Below, one piece after another: positions 21,951-34,484 of a stretch of DNA of 64,000 nucleotides. The stretch is from NCBI GenBank assembly GCA_009599575.1, contig VWND01000075.1:1612001-1676000 (forward strand). The letters run 5' to 3'. The position numbers and the translations under genes are program-made. The notes under the pieces are model-generated. The model was not told the origin of the DNA and searched no databases. It saw only the letters and a program-made list of their open reading frames with translations. Numbering within the stretch: position 1 is the stretch's first letter; every line of letters begins with the position of its first letter. The stretch comes from Blumeriella jaapii (lineage: Eukaryota > Ascomycota > Leotiomycetes > Helotiales > Drepanopezizaceae).

Positions 21951-23274
21951 TCGAAAACGCGAAGGACGAAAAAGCTTAAAACGCTGAATATCAAATATTA
22001 GCGGGCGGTTTTAATAGCGGCGCAGACTAGCAAAATTCGGTATGCTAAAAAAAAAATAATACAAAAAAAAAGCTATTATTACAAAACGAGCAAGCAATTT
22101 TCAAATTTTACAAAAAAAAAATAAAAGTTTTTTTCCATCGGAGCCGCCATTAAAACCAAAACCGATTTTAGACTTTTCTAATAAACTTTCGAAACTTACG
22201 ATAAAAAAAAAGGATATTTTAATACTAATAGATTTAAATATTTTAAAAAATAAAGTTAAATCTTTGAAAGTGAAAAACCTAATAAAAATCGAAATGATCG
22301 AGCCTTTTTTTACGATCGATTTAAACGTTTAAAATTCGAAAGTAATAATCTTTTATAAAACCTTTTCGATAAAGCTATTACCGACCAGTTTTAATTTTTA
22401 AAACTAATTATTAATCGGAAGTATGCAAAGCATATCCGAAACATTTTAACCGACGCGATAAAAGCGTTAAAAAGTTATAAAAGTCTAAAAAAAAGTAATA
22501 AACTAGCAAAGTTTATTATTGCAAAACAAAATAAAACAAAGCAAAGCTTTAGAAGGTTTTTCGGCGCGAATATAAAAATAGCTTTATACAAGGAAGCGCG
22601 CAATTTAATTTTTTAAATTATAATTAAAAGCTATCGCTCGGCAGATTAAGCGCCAAATCGATTTAAAATAAAACAGCCATCTAAACGCTTGCTTTTGAAA
22701 GCTTTTTCAAAATTAATTATTAAAAAAAAAACATTATTTAAAAAAAGTAAAAAAAACAAATCGAAGTTTTCAATAAGCGATAAAAAGCAGCTGATTTTAA
22801 AAACTGCTAAACGAAATCGTACAAATTTCATTTTATACTGGCCGGATAAATCGGAAATATACGCCACGGTATACGAAATTTTTTAATTAATAGTTTTATT
22901 TATTAAATAACAAATCGACGAATTCGTTAATACGTTTTAAATAAACGAGCCGATTCAAATAAATAAAAAAGATTTTCAAGCTGTTTACGCAATAATAACG
23001 GCTTCGATAAAAAAAAATCGGTAAGAAATATTTAATTTTTCGATCAAAAATAATATCGGAATAATTTACCGAAAGCTTTAAGAAACTAAAACGAATTGAA
23101 AAACTATCAAATAAAAAAGCAGTTTAAAAAAAAAGCAAAAATCGAAATCAAAAACTTAAAAACCAAAAAATGCTAAAAGATTATTAAAAAAAATAAAATT
23201 ATAAAGTTTATTTTATTTAAATAAGTTTTTATATATAAAACAAACAGCTTAAGCGAATTGCAGCGGTGCAAATC
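21950..23274 (+). pseudogene. H-outer integrase-RT linker and RT start
   Basis: Low-complexity Lys-rich linker, including the open piece 22689-22886 (minus-strand 22646-22867 is a shadow). The reading then reaches KVYFI.ISFYI.NKQLKRIAAVQI, the KWVFKxKxNxxGxxxRxKARLV entry of copia RT. It is cut at 23274 by H-inner and continues at 31525. Confidence 0.7.
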
Positions 23275-23576
23275 TGTTGCGCTATATTTACATTCCTTTA
23301 TTTCCTTTCATTTCTTTTATTCCAGATTTATTCTTCCTGTACGCTTTCAGTAGTTAAATGTTCCTGGAGCTCGGAAAGGCTCGTAGTCACGTGATAACGA
23401 GCCTCCTCGAAAACTAGTTTTTCCGAGCGACTGACTAAGCGAGCCCGAACCTTCCGTCTTTTGCGAAAAGCTCGCCAGTCAGATTTAGAATAATACAAGT
23501 AATATCTTATTATATATAATTTATCCGTTCCAGCCTCCGGTAAGGGTTTTTACCGATTATTCGGCTATGCACGACA
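23275..23576 (+). repeat. 5' LTR of H-inner
   Basis: 302 bp, less mutated than the H-outer LTRs. It retains TAGTCACGTGATAACGAGC with CACGTG at 23388-23393. Confidence 0.95.
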
Positions 23577-24059
23577 GTTATAAGTTCCGGAGCCAATTAA
23601 TAAGCTTTTTTCTGCAATGTATACGCTAGGAGATTCGTTAAAAGCTTTTATCGGTCAATCTATTAGAATTATTAAAAAATATTCGTAAAAGATTATATTT
23701 TGCAAAGTTTTTTTTATTTGGCAAAAGGCTACGAATCGATAAAAAGCTATTGAAAATGCGGGAAGCACCAATTCTTCGATTTTTTTAATTTACAAATTTT
23801 ATTTTTATTTTTTTATTTTTTTTAATTTAGTTAATCGATCTTTTATAACGAAAACAATATGTCGGCCTTTACGAAAAAAAAGGTTTTCCTTTACGATCTA
23901 AAATCGTAGATTTTTTGATTAAAAGCGTATAAATTTCACCGATCAAAAGTTCTTTTTTTCGAATATACCGATTCTGACTTTTCATTTCGCTTTTTTATTA
24001 ATAAACGATTATAAAAACAGTCGTTATATTAGTTTATCGATTAAAAAAACAAAAAGCGC

Positions 24060-25540
24060 CAAGCAGATTACGATAGAAAATGCGCTAAGTACAACGGCAT
24101 AATTAAAGCAAAAAAGGCCGCCGTTACGATTAACAATTTTTCCGACAGGCTTCGACCAGCCAATCTGATTTTCGACGTTTCAAAAAATAAAATCGATTAT
24201 TTTTTTAAAAACTATTTAAAAAAGCTTAAGAAATGGCAAGAGTACGTTATTGTCTATTAAAAGTTGCTCGACTGGATTTTTTCAATTGTAAAAATTAATT
24301 TAATAAACTTTGCAATTGCTTAATCGAAAATTAACGCTATTAATAATAAAAAAGCGTACGCTATTTTTTATATTAATTTGCAAAAAGATTCGTTAATAAA
24401 TAAAAATATGCGAAAAATTAAAGATTTATATTATAAAAAAAAGCAAAAATTATTCCAAGTATTCGTTCGTATTTTAAAAAAAAATATTACTTTTGCATAT
24501 TTTTCCGTAGTTAGCTCCGTCAAATTTAATTATAAAAACATTTTCCGCAAAGCGTATAACGGAAAAATAAATATAACCGAATAAATAAAAAAATAGCAGA
24601 CCGTTTACAAAGCAGCCGTCGAATATAAGATTTTTGATATAAATAGCCGTTATATTGCCATCGATTTTCTCGACGCAATCGCCGCATATATTAATTCGCA
24701 ATAAACGAACGGTAAAAAAGCTGAGTATTTGAAAAACGAATTTGCCGGCCTTTTTATAAAAAAGATTTTAATCGAATTGAGTTTTATAATTTTTTTTTTT
24801 TTTAAAAACAACCGAGGATTCGATAATTCAGGCCGAAAAATCGGAGTTTTCGCTATTTTTCTTTTCGATTTTAAAAATAATAATACTTCGAAAAATCGTG
24901 AAAAAAAAAAAAAAAAAAAAGCAAAAAAGAAAAGGGAAAAAGGTATAACTGCTTATACGATATTTCCAAAAAGCGCCATTTTTATTTCCTAACCGATTAT
25001 AAAAAGCTTTTATACGTAATAAATAATCGTCGTAAAAAAAAGATTTTTTTTAATCTTTTAAATAGGCAGAAAATCGCTAAAATGCGAAAAAAGCTGTTTT
25101 TTAATTATAAAAAAGTTTTGAAAACTTTAAATAAAAAAAATATTTAAATGGTCGTAATTAATAAAATCCTTGAAATCCTAATAATTAAGCCAAAATAAAT
25201 TCTAAAATTAACTTTTAAAAACGATTAAAAAAAGTTTTTTACCGCAATTTTCTGTTTTTTTTATTTTAATGCGATCAAAAAGCATTTCGGAATTAACGTT
25301 TTAGTTTTAAAATCTGATTAATATTATTTTCTAAACAAAAATACTTTTTTTAATAATTGTTTTGAAACTTATTTAATAAACGACAAAAACCTTTTATCGA
25401 AGAGTTTTTTTATAAAAAGGTTAATAACCCTATTAATAAACGTTTATACAAGCATACAAAGTTTTTTAATCGTCGGAAAAAAAAAATCGTTTAATAAAAA
25501 AGGCTTTTCGTAAAAAAAAAAATAAAAAGCCCTAAAATAT
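24060..25540 (+). pseudogene. H-inner gag
   Basis: Same protein as at 19050-20560, with open pieces 24378-24584 and 24729-24992 and a Lys/Arg-rich linker (about 24900-24950) with a long poly-A run. The piece 24474-24701 on the minus strand is a shadow. It is decayed by both C-to-T and G-to-A changes. Confidence 0.65.
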
Positions 25541-26920
25541 AATTTTTAATAACGTGGCGTTCGTTCCAGATTTTATTATTAATATTATTTCCGCTAATCT
25601 TTTGGCTAAAAAGGGTTATTAATTTTAAAAATCAAATAATACTTTTCGTTTTAAAAGTTTTAAAAATTTTATTTTAAAACGTTAATATCAAACGATCGCC
25701 GATTTTTATATGTTTAAATATATTAAAATTAATTGCTTTTTTTGTTCGCATTTTTTACGTGATAATTTAAACTTTTTAAAACGTAATTCGCCCGGCCTAA
25801 TAATTTATATAATTCCGAAACGTCGTACGCGCTATAAATTTAAAAAAAGCAGCGTATTTACGTACGATCGGAATAACGATGCGCGTTTATAACATTTTCG
25901 TTCGAATTATTTAAATAAAAACGCGTTCGAAAAGCTGGTCGAAAATATTCGTAAAATAAAAATCAAAAGCTTAATTAAAATAAAATGCGAAAAATATGCT
26001 GTTACGTATTTAAAACAAATGATTTCAAAAGCAATATTAAAAAACAAATCTTTCAGGTTTTTTTTTCGCATCGGCTAGGATTTTTACGATTATTTTAAAA
26101 ATCGTAAAAAAGCTTACAACGGTTCGACGTAAATATTTTTAATAAAAAACGAATATAATAAAAAGATTTAAGCTTTCGCTATCAAAACGAAAAAAATAAA
26201 AGTCGTTTTGAACCGTTTTTAAACGTTCGACGCATAAGTAAAACGCTAATACAACTTTTTTATTTGCAAAATTCGATAAAATAACGAATTATCGATAATT
26301 CCAAAGCAAAAAAATATTATTTCGGAATATTAGAAATGGGCGGAGCGCGAAAGTATCGATCTGAAATTGATTTTATCCTACGTGCACCAGCTAAATAGCT
26401 CGATCGAACGAACAGAAAAAAAAGTAATTAAGCGTTCGATAAAAATAAAAATTAAAACGGGCCTTTTAATCTTCTTTTGGCCCGAAACGATAAAAGCAGC
26501 AACACATTTATATAATATATCGCCGTTTGCGAAAAAACAATTTAAATTTTTAAATAAAATTTTATATAACTGGTTTAAGTAATATTTCCGATACTACGAT
26601 CCTGCTATTATAAAAGCGCGTACGGCCGATTTTAAACCAAACTGGAGCAAAGTTTATACGTATAAAGCTCGTGCGTATTTAATAATAAAAAATCGGAAGA
26701 TTATAAAATATAAAAAAAAATTTAAAATCCTTTCGAAAAAATATATCGGATATTTAATTAAATATAACGCTTTTAATATTTACAAAATCTGGATGCTTTA
26801 GCTAATGCGTGTGATTACGAGCCGAAACGTAATATTTAACGAATTTAAATTTTATTTTTCGAAAGCTGAAAATCCAAATCCTATAACTAAACTAAAGTTT
26901 TAAAAAACCGTAGAATTTAT
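25540..26920 (+). pseudogene. H-inner protease, pre-integrase and integrase
   Basis: Counterpart of 20560-21950. Open piece 25710-25892 covers FKYIKINCFFCSHFLRDNL to RRTRYKFKKSSVFTYDRNN (protease end to pre-integrase). Piece 26367-26582 covers the integrase block with YVHQLNSSIERTEKKVIKRS and FFWPETIKAATHLYNISP, then the C-terminal KYIGYLIKYNAFNIYKIWML reading continues to about 26800. Confidence 0.85.
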
Positions 26921-28129
26921 CGAAAACGCGAAAAACGAAAAAGCTTAAAACGCTAAGTATCAGATATTAGCGGGCGGTTTTAATAGCGGCGCAGACCAGT
27001 AAAACTCGGTATGCTAAAAAAAAAATAATATAAAAAAAAAGCCATTATTATAAAACGAATAACTTTTAGATTTTATAAAAAGAAATAGAAGTTTTTTTCC
27101 ACCGAAGCCGCTATCAGAATCAGAATCGATTTCAGGCCTTTCTGATGAACTTTCAAAGTCTACGGTAAAAAAAAAAAACATTTTAATATTAATGGATTTA
27201 AATATTTTAAAAAATAAAATTAAATTCTCGGAAATAAAAAACCTAATAAAAATCGAAATAATCGAGCCTTTTTTTACGGTCGATTCAAACGTTTAAAGCT
27301 CGAAAGTGATAGTTTCTTATAAAAGCCCTTTCGACAAAACTATTACCGGCCAGTTTTAATTTTCAAAACTAGTTATTAATCGGAAATATACAAAGCATAT
27401 CCGAAACACTTTGATCGACGCGATAAAAGCGTTAAAAAGTTATAAAAATTTAAAAAAAAGTAATAGATTAGCAAAGCTTATTATTGCAAAACAGAATAAA
27501 ACAAAGCAAAGCTTTAGAAAATTTTTCGGCGCGAGCATAAAAATGGCTTTATACGAAAAAGCGCGCAATTCAACTTTTTAAATTATAATTAAAAGTTATC
27601 GCTCGGCAAATTAAGCGTTAAATCGATTTAAAATAAAATAGCCATTTGAACGCTTGTTTTTAAAAGCTTTTTCAAAGCTAATTATTAAAAAGAAAGCATT
27701 ATTTAAAAAGAATAGAAAAAACAAATCGAAATTTCCGATAAGCGATAAAAAACAGCTAATTTTAAAAACTGTTAAACGAAATCGTATAAATTTTATTTTA
27801 TACTGGCCGGATAAACCGAAAATATACGCTACGGTATGCGAAATCTTTTAATTAATAGCTTTATTTATCAAATAATAAATCGACGAATTCGTTTATACGT
27901 TTTAAACAAACGAGCCGATTTAAATAAATAAAAAAAATCTCTAGGCTGTCCACGTAATAATAACGGCTTCGATAGGAAAAAAGTCGATAAAAAATATTTA
28001 ATTTTCCGACCAAAAACAATATCGAAACAATTTACCGAAAGCTTTCAAAAACTGGAACGAATTAAAAAACTATCAAATGGAAAAACAATTCAGAAAAAAA
28101 GCAAAAACCGAAATTAAAAACTTAAAAAT

Positions 28130-29650
28130 CAAAAAGTGTTAGAAGATTATTAAAAGAAATAAAATTATAAAATTTATTTTATTCAAATGGGTTTTTATAT
28201 ATAAAACAAATAATTTAAGCGAGTTGCAGCGGTGTAAATCGAAACTAGTCGTAAGAAAATTTTTTTAAAACGAAATTTTAATTTTTTTTATATACGCAGC
28301 TATATTCGCAGCCCGTTTTTTCCGAACGGTTATAACGCTGGCGGCTTATTTCGATCTGGAAGTTAAACAATTCGATATAATTAATATATTCGTTAATATA
28401 AAACGAAATTTCAGAAATAAATTAATTACGTGCTATTTACTTAATAAATTTAAACAACCAAGTATAATAATACAGCTAAACCGAGCTTTGTATAGGTTAA
28501 AAGATTTTTTAGCCTTATAATACGGCGAATTCGCTAATATTTTAAAAAAGCTGAAGCTCGAATTAATAAGCGAAAAGTTTTGTATATTCGCTAACGAAAT
28601 GCGAAGCGTATACGTGGCGTTTTATATCGACGATATTTAAGTTTTATATCACGCTTTCTATTCGTTAAAGGCCGACGAAATTATTTTCGGTCTGAAAAAA
28701 GTCTACGAGCTTATAAATATAAAAAATTTGAATTATTTTTTCGAAATCCGTATTTTACGAAACAAATAAGAAAAAAAAAAAAGTTTTTCTGCTTTACGAT
28801 TCGTATATCGAAAAAATCGCTACGAAGTTTAATATATGCAAAAAGCGCTTTTCAAATACGCTTTTTCCAATCTGCGAATTTGTTAAAAACCCAAGCGTAG
28901 CCACGCTTTCGCAAATCAAAAAGTATTAAAAAAAAATCGGTTTAATTTTGTATACGGCTATTATGCTTCGACCCGACGTGGCTTTCGCAGCCTTTCAGCT
29001 TTTTTATTTTTTTATCAATTTAAATTTCTAATATTTCGAAATAGCCAATTAAACGCTTCGATATTTTTATAAAACGAAGTTTTTAAAAATCGTTTATAAT
29101 CGGAAAAAGCGGAAAAACCAATTAATAATTTTTATCGACGCTTTTTTTTTCGCCGACGATCTAAAAACTCGGAAATCTTTTTAAAAATATATTTTTTTTT
29201 TTTTCGAAAATACTATTTTATAAAAAGCTATACGATAAAATATAATTACCACTTTTTTTATTAAAACGGAGCTATTTGCTTATGTAGCGACCGTAAAAAA
29301 AATAATAGCATTCCAACGTTTTTTCAAAAAGCTTCGATTCGATATTATTTTTAAATAAAACGTATATTGCGATAATTAATAAACGATTAAATTAATCGTA
29401 AAAAACAAAAAGAAAATTTTTACAAAATTTCGCTACGTCGATATAAACAATATATAAATTCGCCAGAAATACTAAAATAAAAAGTTTAAAATTATATATT
29501 TTTTAATAAATAAAATATACGCAAACGGTTTTATTAAAAATTTGATTCGATAAAAATACGAAAGTTTCGTTAAACTTTTTAATTTACGAGATTTTCGAAG
29601 CTTTATCGAAAAACTCGACCAATCGAACTAAAAAACTTATATTTTGCAGG
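28130..29650 (+). pseudogene. H-inner reverse transcriptase-RNase H
   Basis: RT reads through the point where H-outer is broken. Blocks: IFAARFFRTVITLAAYFDLEVKQFD (about 28310), IIQLNRALYRLKDFLAL (copia LxxALYGLxQaxR-W block), YVAFYIDDI with the catalytic box YIDD at 28623-28634 intact, and NIKNLNYFFEIRIL. RNase H follows from about 29110 (FIDAFFFADDLKTR...). The reading ends in FLQ..RKLRSTL-like decayed sequence at 29650. Function: cDNA synthesis and RNA removal. Confidence 0.85.
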
Positions 29651-29699
29651 CGTATACTTATTTAAACAGATTTTTATTAAAACTTAAAAATACAGCAAA

Positions 29700-31200
29700 A
29701 ACTATTTTCCAAGCAAAAGAAATCCGAATTTTTCGCAAATTCAAAAACCCAAAACCAAACCGCTTAGTTTTGCAAAAAGTTAAAAATATAATCCGCCAAA
29801 ATAACAATCCGCGCTCGACGCTTCGCGATAATTAAATTTAAAATAAACTTTTCGATAACCTTTTCAAAAACAGCTGCCGCCGGCTGTGCAACCGGAATAT
29901 TTCTTTTTTTTTGCGAAGCTCCACCAGGCTGAAAATCAAAAACGTTTAATAAAAAAGTCGCCGCGAGATTTTTTACTGAACTTTTAAAAACGAAAGTATT
30001 TTTTAATAAGTCGTGGCCAGGATCCATTTCGCTAGCACGTGAAATAAAAATAAGAATTTCCATTCGAAAAACAAAAGTCTAAGAAACTTTACGAGCCGCG
30101 GCGAGATTCGCGTTAATAATACGTTTTATATTTATTAATTTTGCTTTTAAATTACGATCGATTTAAAAGCTTACTTTTTTGCATTTTTAAAACCGCTTTA
30201 ACCGTGGAATAAAAAATAACCGTTATATTTTAAAAATCGATTAGCAGAAACGATAAAGTTTTTCGATAAAACTGACCGTTTTAATAATTTTATTAATCCG
30301 AGCTTTAAAAACGAAAAACCACGCAGCCAAAACATTCGCGTCGGCCGGAATATACGACGTGCTAATTACGTAACACCGATAGCAACGAGCTTTAGCCAAA
30401 TTCGATAAATAATCGTAGTTTAAATTTTTAATTGTTTCGCGAATAATATAAATTATATAAAAAGTAAAATTGAAAAGCCCAGAAATAATAGGCTTTCTGG
30501 CTTTAATACGAACGCGTTTTAAAAAACGACTATCGTCGTTATTTTTATTTTCAGTTTTTTCGCTTTAATAACCTCCGGCCGCTTTTTTTTCAAAAGCGTT
30601 AGCGTTTTTTTTTTTTTTTTTTTTTCCGGGAATGCCACCCAAAAACCGAAACTACCGCTAATAGCTTTTCCACCGCCAGCAGCGTTTCTTTCATTTTTAA
30701 ACGCTATATCGGCATTTTCGAAGCCAAGCAAATATAAATTTCCGAAAAAACCGTCCAAAAACGAAATATCGAAAGAATCGCTTTTTTCGAAAAGGTCGAA
30801 AAAAAAAAACGAATTAGCCGAAAAAGCCGATTGATTGCGCAAAATAAACTTCGCAAAACTTCGATTACGTAAGCGCCGAAAACTAAAAGTCCGAAAAGCT
30901 GAGCCAACTGGTCGCGTAAAGCTACGCGGACGACTTTTTTTAAATATGAAAAAGATTATATCGATGTTTTTAATTAAAATAATAAAGCCTGAATCTATTA
31001 AAAAACTGGTAAGGAAATAAAAAAATTAAGATTTTTAAAAGCGACGATACGCTTATTTAAGCTGAATTGGCCTTATTTACGTTTCTCAACGACAAAAAAT
31101 ATAAACAAACTATATAAATATTGCAATATCGCGTTACGGCCGTATTCGGACGACAAAAAGACCTTTCCGCGTTTTAAAAATAACTGATCACCGGATTGGC
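29700..31200 (-). pseudogene. H-inner antisense reading frame, unrecognised
   Basis: About 1.5 kb between RNase H and the 3' LTR, where copia elements normally end. The minus strand reads as a long frame beginning near the LTR with QSGDQLFLKRGKVFLSSE and continuing through FGAYVIEVLRSLFCAINRL, FENADIAFKNERNAAGG, RFLKRVRIKARKP, LAKARCYRCYVISTSYIPAD and IEKLYRFC. The stops I find in this frame are TAA/TAG. One frame change occurs in the homopolymer near 30800. A further block (GGASQKKRNIPVAQPAAAVFE, 29764-30063) is in another frame. No family recognised; the Cys residues may be a metal-binding motif. It could be an antisense accessory gene, a captured host gene or chance. Confidence 0.4.
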
Positions 31201-31216
31201 AATTAGCTAGAGGATA

Positions 31217-31519
31217 TGTTACGCTATATTTATATTTTTTTATTTTTTTTTATTTTTTTTGTTTCAGATTTATTTTTTTTGTACGCTTTTAGTAGTTAAA
31301 TATTTTTAAAACTCGGAAAAGCTCGTAGTTACGTAATAACAAGCTTTTTTGGAAATTAGTTTTTCCGAGCGATTAATTAAGCGAGCCCGAACCTTCCGTT
31401 TTTTGCGGAAAGCTCGCCAGTCAGATTTAAAACAATACAAATAACATTTTATTGCATATAATTTATCCGTCCCAGCCTCCGGTGAGGGTTTCCTACCGAC
31501 TATTCGGCTATGCACGACA
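31217..31519 (+). repeat. 3' LTR of H-inner
   Basis: 303 bp, TGTTACGC...CACGACA, followed by the AAATC duplication. It is more decayed than its 5' partner, with TTACGTAA at the CACGTG position. Confidence 0.95.
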
Positions 31520-31524
31520 AAATC

Positions 31525-33060
31525 GAAATTAATCGTAAAAAAAAAACTTTCAAAACGAAACTTTAATTTTTTTTATATACGCAGTTATATTCGCAGTCCG
31601 TTTTTTTTTCCAAACGGTTATAACGCTGGCGGCTTATTTCGATTTGAAAATTAAGCAATTCGACGTAATTAATATATTCGTTAATACAAAACGAGATTTT
31701 AAAAATAAGCTAATTACGTGTTATCTGCTTAATAAATTTAAACAACCAGATATAATAATATAATTAAACCGAATTTTATATAAGTTGAAAGATTTTTTCA
31801 GTTTTATAATACGGCGAATTCGCTAATACGTTAAAAAAGCTAAAGTTCGAACTAATAAGCGAAAAACTTTATATATTCGCTAACAAAATATAAAGCGTAT
31901 ACGTGGCGTTTTACGTCGACGATATTTTAAATTTTATACCACGCCTTTTATTCGTAAAAAAAACCGACGAAATTATTTTCGGTTTTTAAAAAAAGCTTAC
32001 GAGCTTACAAATATAAGAAATTTGAATTATTTTTTCGAAATCCGTATTTTACGAAATAAACAAAAAAAAAAGTTTTTCTGTTTTACGACTCGTATATCGA
32101 AAAAATCGCTACGAAGTTTAATATATGCAAAAAGCGCTTTTTAAATACGCTTTTTTTAATTTGCGAATTTATTAAAAACTCAAACGTAGCTACGTTTTCG
32201 CAAATTAAAAAGTATTAAAAAAAAGTCGGTTTAATTTTGTATACGACTATTATGCTTCGATCCGACGTGGTTTTCGCAGCTTTTTAATTTTTTTATTTTT
32301 TTACCAATCCAAATTTCCAATATTTCGAAGCAGCCAATTAAACGCTTCGATATTTTTATAAAACGAGGTTTTTAAAAATCGTTTACAATCGGGAAAAGCG
32401 GAAAAACTAATTAATAATTTTTACCGACGCTTTTTTCGCCGACGATTCAGAAACTCGGAAACTCTTTTAGAATTATATTTTTTTTTTTTTCGAAAATGCT
32501 ATTTTGTAAAAAGCTGTACGATAAAATACAATTATTTTTTTTTTTATTAAAGCGGAACTATTTGTTTATATAGCGACCGTAAAAAAAAATAATAGCATTT
32601 TAACGTTTTTTTTCAAAAAGCTTCGACTCGATATTATTTTTAAATAAAACGTATATTACGATAACTAATAAATAATCAAATTAATCGTAAAAAACAAAAA
32701 AAAATTTTTTACGAAGCTTCGCTACGTCGATATAAGTAATATATAAATTCGCTAAAAAATATTAAAATAAAAGTTTTAAAATTATATATTTTTTAATAAA
32801 TAAAATATACGCAAACGGTTTTTTTATTAAAAATCTAATCCGATAAAAGTACGAAAGTTTTATTAAACTTTTTAATTTACGAGATTTTCGAAGCTTTGTC
32901 GAAAAGCTCGACTAATCGAGTTGAAAAGCTTGTATTTTGCAGGCGTACATTTATTTAAACAGACTTTTATTAAAATTTAAAATATAATAAAAAATTATTT
33001 TCCAAGCAAAAAAAAACCTAAAAACCCAAAACCAAACCGCTCAGTTTTGCAAAAAATTAA
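31525..33060 (+). pseudogene. H-outer reverse transcriptase-RNase H
   Basis: Continuation of H-outer after H-inner, aligned with 28241-29780. It retains an intact catalytic box YVDD at 31912-31923 despite stops all around, and the ALYRLKDF-type block (about 31770, now ILYKLKDFF). RNase H runs from about 32420. The open piece 33047-33256 lies just past the end and belongs to the extra region. Confidence 0.85.
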
Positions 33061-33099
33061 AAATATAACCCGCCAAAATAATAACCCGCGTTCGACGCT

Positions 33100-34480
33100 C
33101 CGCGATAATCAGGCCTGGGATAAACCCCGCGAAAAGCTTTTTAAATATAGCTGCCGCCGGCTGTGCAACCGGAATATTTCTTTTTTTTTGCGAAGCTTTA
33201 CTAGGCTAAGAATTAAAAACGTTCGGCAGAAAAATCGCCGCGAAATTTCCTTTTAAACTTTTAAAAACGAAAGCATTTTTTAATAAATTATAGCCAGGTT
33301 TTATTCCGCCAGCACGTAAAACAGAAATAAAAGTTTCCATTCGAAAAGCAAAAATTTAAAAAACCTCGCGAGCCGCGGCGAGCTTCGCGTTAATAATACG
33401 CTTTATATTTATTAGTTTTGCTTTTAAATTACGATCGATTTGAAAATTTACTTTTGCATTTTTAAAGCCGTTTTAATCGTAAAATAAAAAATAACCGTTA
33501 TATTTTAAAAATCGATTAGCAAAAACGACAGAGTTTTTCGATATAATTAACCGCGTTAATAATTTTATTAATCCGAGCTTTAAAAACGGAAAACTACGTA
33601 GTTATAATATTCGCGTCGGCCGAAATGCACGACGTGCTAATTGCGTAGCATCGATAGCAACGAGCTTTAGCCAAATTCGATAAATAATCGTAATTTAAAT
33701 TTTCAATTATTCCGCGAACAATACAGGTTATATAAAAAATAAAATTAAAAGGCTTAAAAATAACAGGCTTTTTGGCTTTAATGCGAACGCGTTTTAAAAA
33801 ACGATTATCGTCGTTATTTTTATTTTCATTTTTTTCGTTTTAATAATCTTCGGCCGTTTTTTTTTCAAAAGCGTTAGCGTTTTGCCTTTTCTTTTTTGAA
33901 ATGCTATCAGAACCGAAACTACCGCTAATAGCGTTTTTATCGCCAGCAGCGTTTCCGCTATTTTTTTCAAGCGCTATATCGGCATTTTCGAAACTAAGCA
34001 AATATAAATTTTCGAAAAAACCGTTTAAAAACGAAATATCGAAAAGGTCGCTTTTTTCGAAAAGGTTAAAAAAAAAACGAATTGGCCGAAAAGGCCGACT
34101 AATTGCGTAAAATGAATTTCGCAAAATTTCGATTACGCAAGCGCCGAAAATTGAGAATCCGAAAAGCTGGGCTAATTAATCGCGTAAAACTACGCGGACG
34201 ATCTTTTTTAAATATGAAAAAGATTATATCGATGTTTTTGATTAAAATAATAAAGCTTAAATCCATTAAAAAACTAATAAAAAAATAAAAAAGTTAAGAT
34301 TTTTAAAAACGACGAAACGTTTATTTAAATTAAATTAGTTTTATTTACGCTTCGTAACGATAAAAAATATAAACAAATTATATAAATATTGCAATATCGC
34401 GTTACGGCCGCATTCGGACGACAAAAGGATTTTTCCGCGTTTTAAAAATAGCTGATTACCGGATTGGCAATTAGTTAGAA
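33100..34480 (-). pseudogene. H-outer antisense reading frame, unrecognised
   Basis: Counterpart of 29700-31200. Here one minus-strand frame can be followed for roughly 360 codons from about 34470 to 33380: QSGNQLFLKRGKILLSSECG, FGACVIEILRNSFYAISRP, FENADIALEKNSGNAAGD (open piece 33840-34124), RFLKRVRIKAKKPVIF, LAKARCYRCYAISTSCISAD, INAVNYIEKLCRFC. It is interrupted only by TAA/TAG codons that C-to-T change of CAA/CAG or TGG would give. The plus-strand ORF 33901-34110 is its shadow. No protein family recognised. Confidence 0.42.
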
Positions 34481-34484
34481 AATG

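Larger units (their letters stand above)
23275..31519 (+). mobile_element. Ty1/copia element H-inner, nested inside H-outer
   Basis: Complete 8.2-kb copy of the same family: LTRs 23275-23576 and 31217-31519, target duplication AAATC (23270-23274, 31520-31524). Its interior 23577-28240 aligns with 18611-23274 and its interior from 28241 aligns with 31525 onward. The insertion point is therefore confirmed by the element's own uninterrupted sequence at about 28236-28245. Open segments are short and carry TAA/TAG stops, but the RT catalytic box survives. Confidence 0.96.
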
